Assembly: GCA_947493335.1 (NCBI GenBank)
Contig: CANLQO010000001.1
Coordinates: forward strand, 744,001-808,000
Reading direction: 5' to 3'
Length of the DNA stretch: 64,000 nucleotides
Source: an uncultured Paracoccaceae bacterium
GTDB lineage: Bacteria; Pseudomonadota; Alphaproteobacteria; Rhodobacterales; Rhodobacteraceae
The translations under genes and the position numbers were made by a program. This document shows positions 19,639 to 28,635 of the stretch, one piece after another. The number at the start of each line of letters is the position of its first letter. Position 1 is the stretch's first letter. Under the pieces are notes generated by a model. It saw only the letters and a program-made list of their open reading frames with translations. It was not told the DNA's origin and ran no database searches.

Positions 19639-19714
19639 GAAAAGGCCATCTGACGGCTGCAATGGCCTGTTCCATCCCCACGCGCACCCTATATTGACGT
19701 CAAAGGAGACCACC

Positions 19715-20878
19715 ATGCCCGTCAAGAACCGCTTTGCCGAACTGCTGCCCGATCTGACCGCGATCCGCCGGGATTTGCATGAACACCCTGAAATCCTTTT
19801 CGACACGCACCGCACGGCGCAGGTCGTCGCTGAAAAACTCGCCGCCTACGGTGTGGATGAGGTGACAACCGGCATCGGGCGCACCGGCGTTGTGGGCGTG
19901 ATCAAGGGCAAGACCAACACTTCGGGCCGCACCATCGGGCTGCGCGCGGATATGGACGCGCTGCCGATTCATGAGCAGACCGGGCTCGCATATGCCTCAA
20001 AAACCGACGGCGCGATGCATGCCTGCGGCCACGATGGCCATACCACGATGCTGCTTGGCGCCGCGCAATATCTGGCGGAGACCCGCAATTTCGACGGCAC
20101 CGTCGTGGTGATTTTCCAGCCCGCCGAAGAGGGCGGCGGCGGCGGCCGTGAAATGTGCGAAGACGGGTTGATGGAGCGTTGGTCGATTGACGAAGTCTAC
20201 GGCATGCATAACTGGCCCGGGAAACCCGTGGGTCATTTTGCCATCCGCCCCGGAGCCTTCTTTGCCGCCGCCGACCAGTTCGAGATCGTGGTCGAGGGCA
20301 AGGGTGGCCACGCCGCAAAGCCGCAGGAAACCGTGGATACCACCGTTTTGGCCAGCCACATGGTCGTGGCCTTCCAGACCATCGCCAGTCGCAACGCCGA
20401 TCCGGTGGAACAGGTCGTGGTGTCTGTCACCAGCTTCGAGACCTCGTCAAAGGCCCATAACGTCATTCCGCAAACGGTAACGCTGCGTGGCACGGTACGC
20501 ACACTTTCGCCCGAGGTCCGCGACCTTGCCGAAAAGCGCCTGTCAGAAATCGCCACCGGAATCGCGACCACCTTTGGCGGCACGGCAGATGTCAATTACA
20601 CCCGCGGCTACCCGGTCATGATCAATTCGGATGAACAAACCGCCTTTGCCGCTGATGTCGCCAAAACCGTGTCGGGCCAGTGCGAAGACGCGCCTCTTGT
20701 GATGGGGGGCGAGGATTTCGCCTTCATGCTCGAAGAACGCCCCGGTGCATATATCCTTGTGGGCAACGGCGACAGCGCGGCGGTCCATCACCCCGAATAC
20801 AACTTCAATGATGAGGCGATCCCCGCAGGATGTTCGTGGTGGGCCGAGATTGTCGAACAGCGCCTGAAAGCCGCCTGA
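19715..20878 (+). CDS. M20D amidohydrolase (hippurate hydrolase-like)
   Basis: A 387-residue metal-dependent amidase with the family signatures RRDLHEHPEILFDTHRT, LRADMDALPIHE, HACGHDGHTTMLLG (metal-binding Cys, His and His) and FQPAEEGGGGG (Glu pair), plus HNWPGKPVGH and the lid domain GGHAAKP. Such enzymes cut N-acyl or N-benzoyl amino acids. AAAGGAG lies six bases ahead of the ATG. A 94-base gap separates it from the oxidoreductase gene. It probably belongs functionally with the ArgE-like enzyme and the peptide transporter. Confidence 0.9.
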   Translation: MPVKNRFAELLPDLTAIRRDLHEHPEILFDTHRTAQVVAEKLAAYGVDEVTTGIGRTGVVGVIKGKTNTSGRTIGLRADMDALPIHEQTGLAYASKTDGAMHACGHDGHTTMLLGAAQYLAETRNFDGTVVVIFQPAEEGGGGGREMCEDGLMERWSIDEVYGMHNWPGKPVGHFAIRPGAFFAAADQFEIVVEGKGGHAAKPQETVDTTVLASHMVVAFQTIASRNADPVEQVVVSVTSFETSSKAHNVIPQTVTLRGTVRTLSPEVRDLAEKRLSEIATGIATTFGGTADVNYTRGYPVMINSDEQTAFAADVAKTVSGQCEDAPLVMGGEDFAFMLEERPGAYILVGNGDSAAVHHPEYNFNDEAIPAGCSWWAEIVEQRLKAA

Positions 20879-20917
20879 CGTCTACCGCCTGCGCCGATCA
20901 TCGCGTAAGCAAGGGAT

Positions 20918-22018
20918 ATGACCCGGATCGCATGGCTGCCAGAGCCGCCGAAACATGTTGAAAAGGCCCGCCTTTTCGCCGCCGTGACACAGGTCGCGGG
21001 CGGCGGGCGGGCGCTTTCGCCGTGGGCGATATCGTTTCGGACGTGGCCCGAGACATCCGCGCGTGCGCAGGATTGCCTGATCCGGGCCAAGCGCCAGTCG
21101 CGCAGCCCGTGGGGTCGCGCGCTGAAGCTTGCGTTTCTCAAGGGGCGTTACAACTATGCGCGGCGCTTCTTTTCCGCGCACACTGATCACATCGCACTTT
21201 GCTGGCAGGGTCTGACTGGCACGCGGCGTGCCGTCATGTTGGGGGCGCAAGATGCCGGTGCTGCCCGACTTTTTGCCGAACTTAGCCCATTGCCGGGCCA
21301 TTTGACTCTTGATCCAAAGGGGGTGAATGCCGAAGGATCTGTGCCGCAAGATCCCGAATTTTACGATGCGGTGATCGCCGATCACGACAGGCTGGCACAG
21401 CTGAAGTCACAATTTCAAGCCCGCGCGCCGCGCCGCGCCGACGTCGGCCAATCGGATGGGGCCGCCCCCGATGCGCCCTATATCTTTGTACCTTTGCAGG
21501 TGCCCGATGACAGCCAGATGATCCTTTTTTCCGGCTGGGTCGGCAGCGTTTCGGGCTTTATCGCGGCCCTTGCCGACGCCTCTGCCGCGCTGCCAGAAGG
21601 CTGGCATCTGCGGATCAAGGAACATCCCAGCGCCAAGGCGTCATTTACCGATCAGATCAATGCCGCCATGACCGCCGGTGCCCGTATCGTGCTGGACAAT
21701 CAAACTGACAGTTTCGCACAGCTTGCGGGTGCCAAGGCGGTGCTGACGGTCAATTCCTCAATGGGGCTACAAGCGATGTTCTGGGACAAGCCAGTAATCA
21801 CCACGGGGCAGGCTTTCTATGCGCTGCCCGGTGTCGCGCAGCACACAGGCGACGCGGGTGCCTTGCAAAAAGCACTGCAGGACGCGATGAGCCTCCGCTT
21901 TGATGCGGACCTGCGCGCCCGTTTTCTGACATGGCTCGCGACATGTTACTACATTCCGACCGGCGACCCCGATGCGATGACATCGCGCATCGCGTCCCGG
22001 CTGCAAGGGGACCTGTGA
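20918..22018 (+). CDS. Capsule polysaccharide biosynthesis (KpsC/KpsS-like) protein
   Basis: A 366-residue protein whose second half fits the Caps_synth (PF05159) pattern: YIFVPLQVPDDSQM, then WHLRIKEHPSAK, then AVLTVNSSMGLQAMFW and KPVITTGQAFY. KpsC/KpsS family members are Kdo transferases that build the linker of group 2 capsules. This is a short single-domain version standing alone with a glycosyltransferase, so a role in modifying a surface glycan is an inference. Its TGA overlaps the ATG of the next gene by one base. Confidence 0.7.
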   Translation: MTRIAWLPEPPKHVEKARLFAAVTQVAGGGRALSPWAISFRTWPETSARAQDCLIRAKRQSRSPWGRALKLAFLKGRYNYARRFFSAHTDHIALCWQGLTGTRRAVMLGAQDAGAARLFAELSPLPGHLTLDPKGVNAEGSVPQDPEFYDAVIADHDRLAQLKSQFQARAPRRADVGQSDGAAPDAPYIFVPLQVPDDSQMILFSGWVGSVSGFIAALADASAALPEGWHLRIKEHPSAKASFTDQINAAMTAGARIVLDNQTDSFAQLAGAKAVLTVNSSMGLQAMFWDKPVITTGQAFYALPGVAQHTGDAGALQKALQDAMSLRFDADLRARFLTWLATCYYIPTGDPDAMTSRIASRLQGDL

Positions 22019-22902
22019 TGTTCTGGCGCAATCGCACGATCAGCAAACTTTCCATCACACCGCCGGTTGAACGGCCTGACCGTGACGGTCTTGGCATTGT
22101 CCTGATTGTCCGGAATGAAGCGACGCATATTGCGGAATGGGCGCGCTTTCATCATGCGGTCGGGGTCCGCCATTTCATCGTCTACGATAACGGCTGCACC
22201 GATGGCACGCCTGACATCTTGCGCGCGACGCTCCCGGCGGATGCGCTGACAATCCTGCCGTGGGACCAGAAACTCGCCGATGGTCGCAGCGGTGCCGAGA
22301 TTCACAATCAGGTGCTGGCCTATGCCCATGCGCTGCGCAACTTCGGCGCTGGTTTCCGGTGGCTGGCCTTCATCGACGTAGATGAATTCCTGCTGCCCGT
22401 CACCGCCCCCGATCTGCCGACCGCATTGGCGGATTTGTCTGATCATGCGCAGGTCTCGTTGCCGTGGCACATGTTCGGACGCAATGGGCATGAGGCCGCG
22501 CCGGATGGCGGTATTCTGCAAAACTATTTGCATCGGTCTGACCCAACAGCGGCACAGCATGGCCTGAACTGGAAGTGCATTGTAGATCCCGCCCGCGTGA
22601 CCGGCGTGCGGGTGCATGGGTTTGACATTGACGGGGTCGGGGCAGGCGTGAATGACATCGGTCAGCCCGCCCGACATAAAGACCGTAGCAACCGCGCGTT
22701 TTATTCCCGCGCGGCGATCCAGCTGAACCACTATTACACCCGCTCGAACGCCGAGCTGCAGGCAAAGATCAATCGTGGGTCCAACAAGACGGTGCAGGCG
22801 CAAAAGCATCTTGCCCGCGTGATGCGGATTGTCGCGGAGATTGAGACGGACATGGTCGAAGACAGTTTGGCGCGCGATCTCGCGGCACGGCTCAAAGGTT
22901 AA
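22018..22902 (+). CDS. Glycosyltransferase family 92/family 2-like protein
   Basis: A 294-residue glycosyltransferase with GLGIVLIVRNEATHIAEWAR, the DNGCTDGTPDIL nucleotide-sugar region, and FIDVDEFLLP containing the DxD metal site, followed by WHMFGRNGH and a 'NHYYTRS' C-terminal motif, all characteristic of the DUF23/GT92-like bacterial proteins. It is translationally coupled (TGATG) to the KpsS-like gene, so both probably act on one glycan. The donor and acceptor cannot be inferred. Confidence 0.8.
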   Translation: MFWRNRTISKLSITPPVERPDRDGLGIVLIVRNEATHIAEWARFHHAVGVRHFIVYDNGCTDGTPDILRATLPADALTILPWDQKLADGRSGAEIHNQVLAYAHALRNFGAGFRWLAFIDVDEFLLPVTAPDLPTALADLSDHAQVSLPWHMFGRNGHEAAPDGGILQNYLHRSDPTAAQHGLNWKCIVDPARVTGVRVHGFDIDGVGAGVNDIGQPARHKDRSNRAFYSRAAIQLNHYYTRSNAELQAKINRGSNKTVQAQKHLARVMRIVAEIETDMVEDSLARDLAARLKG

Positions 22903-22978
22903 ATTTGTTAAGGAATCCGCCATCATGGTTTGTGCACGAAATGTGCATCGGTTGTGTACCGATCGCAGATAGTGCTTT

Positions 22979-23983
22979 TTAACCGCCCGTATGGCTCATG
23001 TGACGGCTGACCTGACCGTCCACTTTCTGACGTGAATAGTCGAAATCATGTCCCTTTGGCTTGTCCGAGATTGCAGCCCGGATCGCATCTTCAAGCGGGG
23101 CGTTGCTTTCCGAAGACCGAAGCGGCCCGCGCAGATCGGCATGCCCTTCCTGACCCAAGCAGGTGTAGATTTCGCCGGTACATGTGATCCGCACGCGGTT
23201 GCAGCTTTCGCAGAAGTTGTGGGACAAAGGTGTAATGAAACCAATGCGTTGGCCGGACTCCTCGACCCTGACATAGCGGGCCGGTCCGCCAGTGCGGTCG
23301 GGCAAATCGGTCAGACGGAACTGTGTCTCAAGCTCTGCGCGCAGGTCCTTGAGCGACCAGTATTGCCCGATCCGGTCTTCATTGCCGATATCCCCCATCG
23401 GCATGACCTCGATGAATGTAAGGTCCATGTCATGTTTTGCGCACCAATCGGCGAGGGTAAACAGCTCATCCTCGTTGAAGCCTTTGAGCGCGACCGCATT
23501 GATTTTCACTTTCAAACCAACGGCTTGCGCTGCCTCAATGCCGCGCAGCACTTGTGCCAGACGGCCCCATCGGGTGATTTGCGCGAACTTGTCGGCGTCC
23601 AGGGTATCCAGCGAAACATTGATCCGACGGACCCCGGCGGCAAAAAGGTTGGCCGCATGCTTTTCCAGCTGGCTGCCATTTGTGGTCAACGTCAATTCTT
23701 CCAGATCACCGCTGTCGAGGTGCCGCGTCATCCCATTGAAAAACGTCAGAATATCGCGGCGAACAAGCGGTTCACCGCCGGTGATCCGCAGCTTTTTGAC
23801 ACCCATGCCGATGAAGGTCGTGCACATACGATCAAGCTCTTCGAGGCTCAGAAGATCCTTTTTTGGCAGGAAGGTCATCGCCTCAGACATGCAATACACG
23901 CAGCGAAAATCGCAGCGATCCGTCACGGACAGTCGCAAGTAGCTGATCTTGCGCGCAAAAGGGTCGATGAGGGGTGCTTTCAT
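22979..23983 (-). CDS. moaA: GTP 3',8-cyclase MoaA (molybdopterin synthesis)
   Basis: A 334-residue radical-SAM enzyme that begins molybdenum-cofactor synthesis by converting GTP to 3',8-cyclo-GTP, the precursor of cyclic pyranopterin. The N-terminal cluster motif is C24-x3-C28-x2-C31 ([11 protein letters not shown]), the SAM-contact ITGGEPL follows, and the second cluster [18 protein letters not shown] lies near the C-terminus. The protein ends in Gly-Gly, the conserved catalytic tail. No other moa gene is nearby. Confidence 0.95.
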   Translation of the reverse strand: MKAPLIDPFARKISYLRLSVTDRCDFRCVYCMSEAMTFLPKKDLLSLEELDRMCTTFIGMGVKKLRITGGEPLVRRDILTFFNGMTRHLDSGDLEELTLTTNGSQLEKHAANLFAAGVRRINVSLDTLDADKFAQITRWGRLAQVLRGIEAAQAVGLKVKINAVALKGFNEDELFTLADWCAKHDMDLTFIEVMPMGDIGNEDRIGQYWSLKDLRAELETQFRLTDLPDRTGGPARYVRVEESGQRIGFITPLSHNFCESCNRVRITCTGEIYTCLGQEGHADLRGPLRSSESNAPLEDAIRAAISDKPKGHDFDYSRQKVDGQVSRHMSHTGG

Positions 23984-24069
23984 GAGCGCAACCTATGCCC
24001 CGGCAAAGCCCTGCGCAAGATGACATGCGGCGCTTGTCAGCCCGGATGCGGCGACATAACGTCCTTGTC

Positions 24070-24540
24070 ATGAAACGTCTTGTTCTGATCCCCGCCTTGG
24101 CTGTTACGGCCTGTACCGAATTTCAGGCGGCCTTCGCGCCGCCGACCACTGCACCAGAGGTCACAGCACCGCCCCCGACGCTTGACCCCACACCGCCACC
24201 ACCGCCGCCCCCAACAGCCCGCACGGTGGAGCAGTTTGATACCACCACGCAGGAAGACCGCGAGGCGGCCCTGGCTGCACCAGAGCCCGCAGGCGAGCAG
24301 ACCTTGGGTACTGCGATTGGGACGCTGGGCAACCCGGCCGATCCGGGGATTTGGGTTGAGACGGCACTTGTGTCAGAACTGAAACCCGGGCGCATCAGTT
24401 GGCAGGGCAATTCTGTCAATGTGGAACTGCGGCCCTCTGGCGGGGCCGCGGGTTCGGGGGCGGAAATTTCGCTTGCAGCGATGCGGTTGCTGGAAGCGCC
24501 GCTAGCCGGGCTGCACGAGATCACGGTTTTTGCAGAGTAG
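24070..24540 (+). CDS. Small Pro-rich lipoprotein of unknown function
   Basis: A 156-residue protein with a lipoprotein signal (MKRLVLIPALAVTAC, lipobox VTAC), a Pro/Thr-rich stretch with eight-Pro run (about residues 31-55) that probably spans the periplasm, and a small C-terminal domain with 'GNPADPGIWVETALVS' and 'ISWQGNSVNVELRP'. Similar short lipoproteins recur in Rhodobacterales genomes without assigned function. It is divergent from moaA, 86 bases apart, and is followed by a copy of the interspersed hairpin element. Confidence 0.6.
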   Translation: MKRLVLIPALAVTACTEFQAAFAPPTTAPEVTAPPPTLDPTPPPPPPPTARTVEQFDTTTQEDREAALAAPEPAGEQTLGTAIGTLGNPADPGIWVETALVSELKPGRISWQGNSVNVELRPSGGAAGSGAEISLAAMRLLEAPLAGLHEITVFAE

Positions 24541-24639
24541 GACGGCGTGCGCCGCTGTTGCCCGCAGGGGCGGGCAAGGCGCCCCGCCCGCCGTCCCGTA
24601 AGGCGTTGTTCCCTCTGTTTTATTGTTATGAGGTCCAGG

Positions 24640-24684
24640 CTGGGGCGCTGCCCCAGACCCCGAAGTATTTTTGACCAGAAGAAG
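24640..24684 (+). repeat. Interspersed hairpin element, copy A (single hairpin)
   Basis: A stem CTGGGGC/GCCCCAG (24640-24656, 3-base loop) is followed by ACCCCGAAGTATTTTTGACC and AGAAGAAG. The ending is shared with copies B and C; the second hairpin seen in those is missing. It lies between the converging lipoprotein and alkD genes and could terminate the lipoprotein transcript (TATTTTT tract). Confidence 0.8.
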
Positions 24685-24685
24685 A

Positions 24686-25360
24686 TCAGGGCAGTTTGCG
24701 GGCGGCTTCCTTGCGGGCAAATGGCTTGAGTGCCTCGCCATGTTGTTCGAGAAACGCAACGACACGGGGCGCGTCGTGTTTGGAGAGCTCGCGCAGCCAC
24801 CAACCAATCGCTTTCTGGATGAACCAGTCGTGATCCGTCACGTAGCTGGCGGCCCAACCGAGAATGCGGTCCCGGGCCATCAGCTCTGCCGGTTTGGGAT
24901 GGTTTTGCTTGGTCCAGGGCAGGGTCATGACCAGAGCCGCGCGTCGGGTCCACATGTGATCGGAGGTTGTCCAGCTTTCAACCAGATCAAGGCGAAGAGG
25001 GTCCATCACAAGCCTTTTCTGGCCCGCGATACTGGCGTGATCGGCCACGGCCCAGGCATCAAAATCCGGCACCCAAGACACGATCAAATCCCATGCTGCG
25101 CGGTCATCAGGACGGATGCGAGCCTGGGTCAAAAGCTTTGCAGCCGCGATCCGGCCCTCGTGCACGTTTGAAGCCCAGAGGCCGTCGGCCAGCGCCAGAC
25201 GATCATCAAGCGAAAGCGCGGCGCGCCAGTCTTTGACTTGGGCATCTATGACCGGGTTGGCCACACCAAGATAAGGGCGTTCGACCTTGTGATAAGCCCG
25301 CATTTCAGCGGCTTTTTGTGGCGCTCCGCCAAGGGCTGCAAGCGCTTCGTCTGGCGTCAT
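24686..25360 (-). CDS. DNA alkylation repair protein, AlkD-like
   Basis: A 224-residue all-helical HEAT-repeat-like protein resembling the AlkC/AlkD group (PF08713), which removes alkylated bases. Telling features are LWASNVHEGRIAAAKLL, W...VDPWTxSDHxWxRRAA-like 'SDHMWTRRAALVMTLPW' and 'DHDWFIQKAIGWWLRELSK' near the C-terminus. The start overlaps the glmS stop by four bases (ATGA), so it is the third gene of a glmU-glmS-alkD unit; no functional link to amino-sugar synthesis is evident. Confidence 0.8.
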   Translation of the reverse strand: MTPDEALAALGGAPQKAAEMRAYHKVERPYLGVANPVIDAQVKDWRAALSLDDRLALADGLWASNVHEGRIAAAKLLTQARIRPDDRAAWDLIVSWVPDFDAWAVADHASIAGQKRLVMDPLRLDLVESWTTSDHMWTRRAALVMTLPWTKQNHPKPAELMARDRILGWAASYVTDHDWFIQKAIGWWLRELSKHDAPRVVAFLEQHGEALKPFARKEAARKLP

Positions 25361-27168
25361 TCGACGGTCACGGATTTTGCCAGATTGCGCGGCTGGTCGA
25401 CGTCCGTGCCTTTGGCCACAGCCGTGTGATAGGCAAGCAACTGTGCTGGTACCGCATAGACGATGGGGGCCAGTAAGTTCGGCGTTTCGGGCATAATCAA
25501 TGTGCGCCAGACGCCATCCCCGGCTTCTGCCGCGCCTTGCCTGTCCGTGATCAAAAGGACCTTGCCGCCGCGGGCCATAACCTCTTGCATGTTGGAAATC
25601 GTCTTGTCGAAAAGCGCATCGCGCGGGGCCATGACGATCACCGGCACATGGGCATCAACAAGCGCGATGGGGCCATGCTTGAGTTCCCCGGACGCATAAG
25701 CTTCGGCGTGTATGTAACTGATTTCTTTGAGTTTCAATGCACCTTCGTGTGCCAGTGGATACATCTGACCGCGCCCAAGGAACAGAATATCGCGCGCTTC
25801 GGCCAAGTCCTGAGCCACATCCTGCACAGCACCTTCGATCGTGAGTGCGGCGTTGAGGATGCCAGGCAGCGATTGCAGATCCTTGATGTCGGAAGATGCA
25901 TCTGTGATATGACCCCGATCTTGCGCTGCCTTCAGAACCAGCATTGCGAGAGTGGCCAATTGACAGGTGAAGGCCTTGGTTGAAGCGACGCCGATTTCCG
26001 CGCCGGCCAGGATCGGCAAGGCCAGATCGCTCTCCCGCGCGATGGAACTTTCGGCGACATTCACGACCGAGACGATTTTGGCGGCTTTGCCCTGCATGTA
26101 GCGCAGGGCGGCGAGGGTGTCCGCGGTTTCACCAGATTGGCTGACAAAAAGCGCGACCGTGCCCGGAGTGACCGGCGGTTCGCGGTAACGGAACTCGGAG
26201 GCCACGTCGATTTCCACTGGCAGACGGGCGATCTGTTCAAACCAGTACTTCGCGACCATGCAGGCATAATGAGCGGTGCCGCAGGCGACCATCGTCAGAC
26301 GGTCAATCTGCGAAAATTCGAGGCCGGGGTCAGGCAGGGTGATCTGCGCGCCGTCGATGTAATGGGCCAGGGCGCCTTGCAACACGGTCGGTTGTTCCGC
26401 GATTTCCTTGGCCATGAAGTGTTTGAATCCAGCCTTGTCGACGCGGGCGGTGTCGATCTGGATGACCCGCATGTCGCGGTTCGCGAGCGCGCCATTGGCA
26501 TCGCGGATTTCGACGGAGTTGCGGGTGATAATCGCCCAGTCGCCCTCATCAAGGTAGGTGATCTTGTCAGTCATCGGGGCCAGCGCAATGGCGTCCGAGC
26601 CGACGAACATCTCGCCCTCACCATGGCCGATGGCAAGCGGAGAGCCCTTGCGGGCTGCGATCAGCAGATCATCCTCGCCGTCAAACAGGAAGCATAGCGC
26701 ATAGGCGCCTTCGAGGCGCGCGATTGTTTGTTCGGCGGCGTCGCGGGGGCTATTGCCCTGATCGAGGTAGTATTGCGCCAGCAAGGCCACGGTTTCGGTA
26801 TCGGTTTCCGTGGTAAAGCTGATCCCCTGTTCGTCTAGAAACGCGCGCAGTTCGCGGAAGTTTTCAATGATGCCGTTGTGCACGACAGCGACGCTGGAGG
26901 CGGCGTGGGGGTGGGCGTTAGAGACGGTTGGCGCACCATGGGTGGCCCAGCGGGTGTGGCCGATGCCGGATTTGCCCGCGAGCGGCTCGTGCACAAGCAG
27001 GTCCGACAGGTTCACCAGCTTGCCAACCGCCCGGCGACGCGCCAGCCGGTTGTTGTGAATGGTGGCAATGCCAGCACTGTCATAGCCGCGATATTCCAGC
27101 CGTTTCAGCGCCTCCACCAGGATAGGGGCGGCTTCATGGTCACCAAGGACACCGACAATTCCACACAT
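25357..27168 (-). CDS. glmS: Glutamine--fructose-6-phosphate aminotransferase
   Basis: A 603-residue enzyme that makes glucosamine-6-phosphate for peptidoglycan and lipopolysaccharide. The N-terminal glutaminase begins MCGIVGVLGD with nucleophile Cys2, followed by GYDSAGIA and HTRWATHGAP; the isomerase half has two SIS domains (SQSGETADTLAALRY, 'STKAFTCQL') and the conserved C-terminus PRNLAKSVTVE. It follows glmU by one base. I see no glmS ribozyme, as expected outside Gram-positives. Confidence 0.95.
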   Translation of the reverse strand: MCGIVGVLGDHEAAPILVEALKRLEYRGYDSAGIATIHNNRLARRRAVGKLVNLSDLLVHEPLAGKSGIGHTRWATHGAPTVSNAHPHAASSVAVVHNGIIENFRELRAFLDEQGISFTTETDTETVALLAQYYLDQGNSPRDAAEQTIARLEGAYALCFLFDGEDDLLIAARKGSPLAIGHGEGEMFVGSDAIALAPMTDKITYLDEGDWAIITRNSVEIRDANGALANRDMRVIQIDTARVDKAGFKHFMAKEIAEQPTVLQGALAHYIDGAQITLPDPGLEFSQIDRLTMVACGTAHYACMVAKYWFEQIARLPVEIDVASEFRYREPPVTPGTVALFVSQSGETADTLAALRYMQGKAAKIVSVVNVAESSIARESDLALPILAGAEIGVASTKAFTCQLATLAMLVLKAAQDRGHITDASSDIKDLQSLPGILNAALTIEGAVQDVAQDLAEARDILFLGRGQMYPLAHEGALKLKEISYIHAEAYASGELKHGPIALVDAHVPVIVMAPRDALFDKTISNMQEVMARGGKVLLITDRQGAAEAGDGVWRTLIMPETPNLLAPIVYAVPAQLLAYHTAVAKGTDVDQPRNLAKSVTVE

Positions 27169-27169
27169 T

Positions 27170-28522
27170 TTAGGACCCTTTTGCCTTGTCAGCTTTCAAT
27201 TTCTTTAACTTTTCGAACATCCGACGCGCGAACCCTGGTTTATTGTCCTGTCGTGCGCGGGCCACGCCCAAATCGCCTGCGGGCACATCGCGGGTGATGA
27301 CAGAGCCGCTGGCGGTCATGGAATCGTCGCCCAATTTCACCGGGGCCACCAACATGGTGTTTGAGCCGACAAAGACATTTTCACCAATGGTCGTCTGGTG
27401 CTTGAAGACGCCATCATAGTTGCAGGTGATCACGCCTGCACCGACGTTTGAGCCCGCCCCGATTGTGGCATCGCCGACATAGGACAAGTGATTGACCTTG
27501 GCGCCCTCGGCTATCTGCGCGTTTTTGACCTCTACAAAGTTGCCGACCTTAACGTTTTCAGACAGTTCCGCGCCGGGGCGCAGACGCGCATAGGGACCGA
27601 TGACTGCCCCCCGGCTGACATGGCAGCCCTCCAGATGGGAAAAGGCGCGGATTCTGGCACCCGTTTCAATCGTGACGCCGGGGCCGCAGACCACATTGGG
27701 TTCAATCACCGCATCGCGGCCGATCACGGTGTCATGGGACAGGTAAAGCGTGTCGGGCGCGAGAAGTGTGACGCCATCCTCGATCAAAGCGCCGCGCGCT
27801 TTGGATTGAAACAACGCCTCTGCTGCGATCAGCTGAGCGCGGGAATCGATGCCCTGCGTCTCGGCCTCGTCACAGGTGACGGCGGTGGCGGTCAACCCGC
27901 GTTGCCGCGCGATTTCGATGATGTCGGTCAAATAATATTCGCCTGCCGCATTATCGTTGCCAACTGCGCTGACCAATTCAAACAAAGTCGCGGCATCGGC
28001 GCAGACGACACCGGAATTGCACAGCGTGATCGCGCGTGTTGCTTCATCCGCGTCCTTGAATTCCACGATTTTGGTGAGCGTGGTGCCGTCCATCACAAGA
28101 CGGCCATAGCGCAAGGGGTCCGCGGCCTCGAACCCCAAAATGACGATGTCATGGGTCAGGCGCGCGGCGGTGATCGCGGCCAATGTCGTGTCAGTGATAA
28201 AGGGCGTGTCGCCATATAGCACGATGGCGTCGCCGTTGAAATCCGCCAACGCCGGTGCCGCCTGTGCGACGGCATGGGCTGTGCCAAGCTGTTCGGACTG
28301 AACAACAATCTGCGCGTCAGGGTTCCAGTCTTTGGCTGCCGCTTCGACCTGTTCTGCGCCGTGGCCAGCCACGACGACCATGCGCTCGGGCTCCAACGCT
28401 GCGCCGGATTTCATCGCATGCACCAAAAGGGGCGCGCCGCCGATCGGATGCAGCACCTTGGGCAAATCCGATTGCATGCGGGTGCCCTTGCCTGCGGCCA
28501 AAATGATAAAAGCTGTCGTCAT
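27170..28522 (-). CDS. glmU: Bifunctional UDP-N-acetylglucosamine pyrophosphorylase/glucosamine-1-phosphate acetyltransferase
   Basis: A 450-residue cytoplasmic enzyme: N-terminal uridyltransferase with LAAGKGTRMQSDLPKVLHP and C-terminal left-handed beta-helix of hexapeptide repeats (from about residue 250), including 'NYDGVFKHQTTIGENVFVGS'. It acetylates glucosamine-1-phosphate and makes UDP-GlcNAc. I set the start at MTTAFIILAAG, the universal N-terminus, with ACAGG ahead; a GTG 17 codons upstream adds no homologous sequence. It heads the glmU-glmS-alkD unit and is divergent from gph. Confidence 0.95.
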   Translation of the reverse strand: MTTAFIILAAGKGTRMQSDLPKVLHPIGGAPLLVHAMKSGAALEPERMVVVAGHGAEQVEAAAKDWNPDAQIVVQSEQLGTAHAVAQAAPALADFNGDAIVLYGDTPFITDTTLAAITAARLTHDIVILGFEAADPLRYGRLVMDGTTLTKIVEFKDADEATRAITLCNSGVVCADAATLFELVSAVGNDNAAGEYYLTDIIEIARQRGLTATAVTCDEAETQGIDSRAQLIAAEALFQSKARGALIEDGVTLLAPDTLYLSHDTVIGRDAVIEPNVVCGPGVTIETGARIRAFSHLEGCHVSRGAVIGPYARLRPGAELSENVKVGNFVEVKNAQIAEGAKVNHLSYVGDATIGAGSNVGAGVITCNYDGVFKHQTTIGENVFVGSNTMLVAPVKLGDDSMTASGSVITRDVPAGDLGVARARQDNKPGFARRMFEKLKKLKADKAKGS

Positions 28523-28635
28523 ATACCTGTCGTGCCCGTTTTTGGGTCTTGTATCCGCTTTCGCATATAGCACAAGACGAAGGGCTTCACATCCGATTAC
28601 GCATCGTTACAAACCCCGGTGGGAAAGAGGGTGTG

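Noticed and set aside
23048-24073. 341-codon open frame antisense to moaA
   Set aside because: moaA has all catalytic motifs on the other strand; the antisense frame has none.
24541-24639. GC-rich run GGGCAAGGCGCCCCGCCCGCC after the lipoprotein gene as a separate terminator
   Set aside because: Pairing is ambiguous and no U-tract follows; the hairpin element just downstream is the better candidate.
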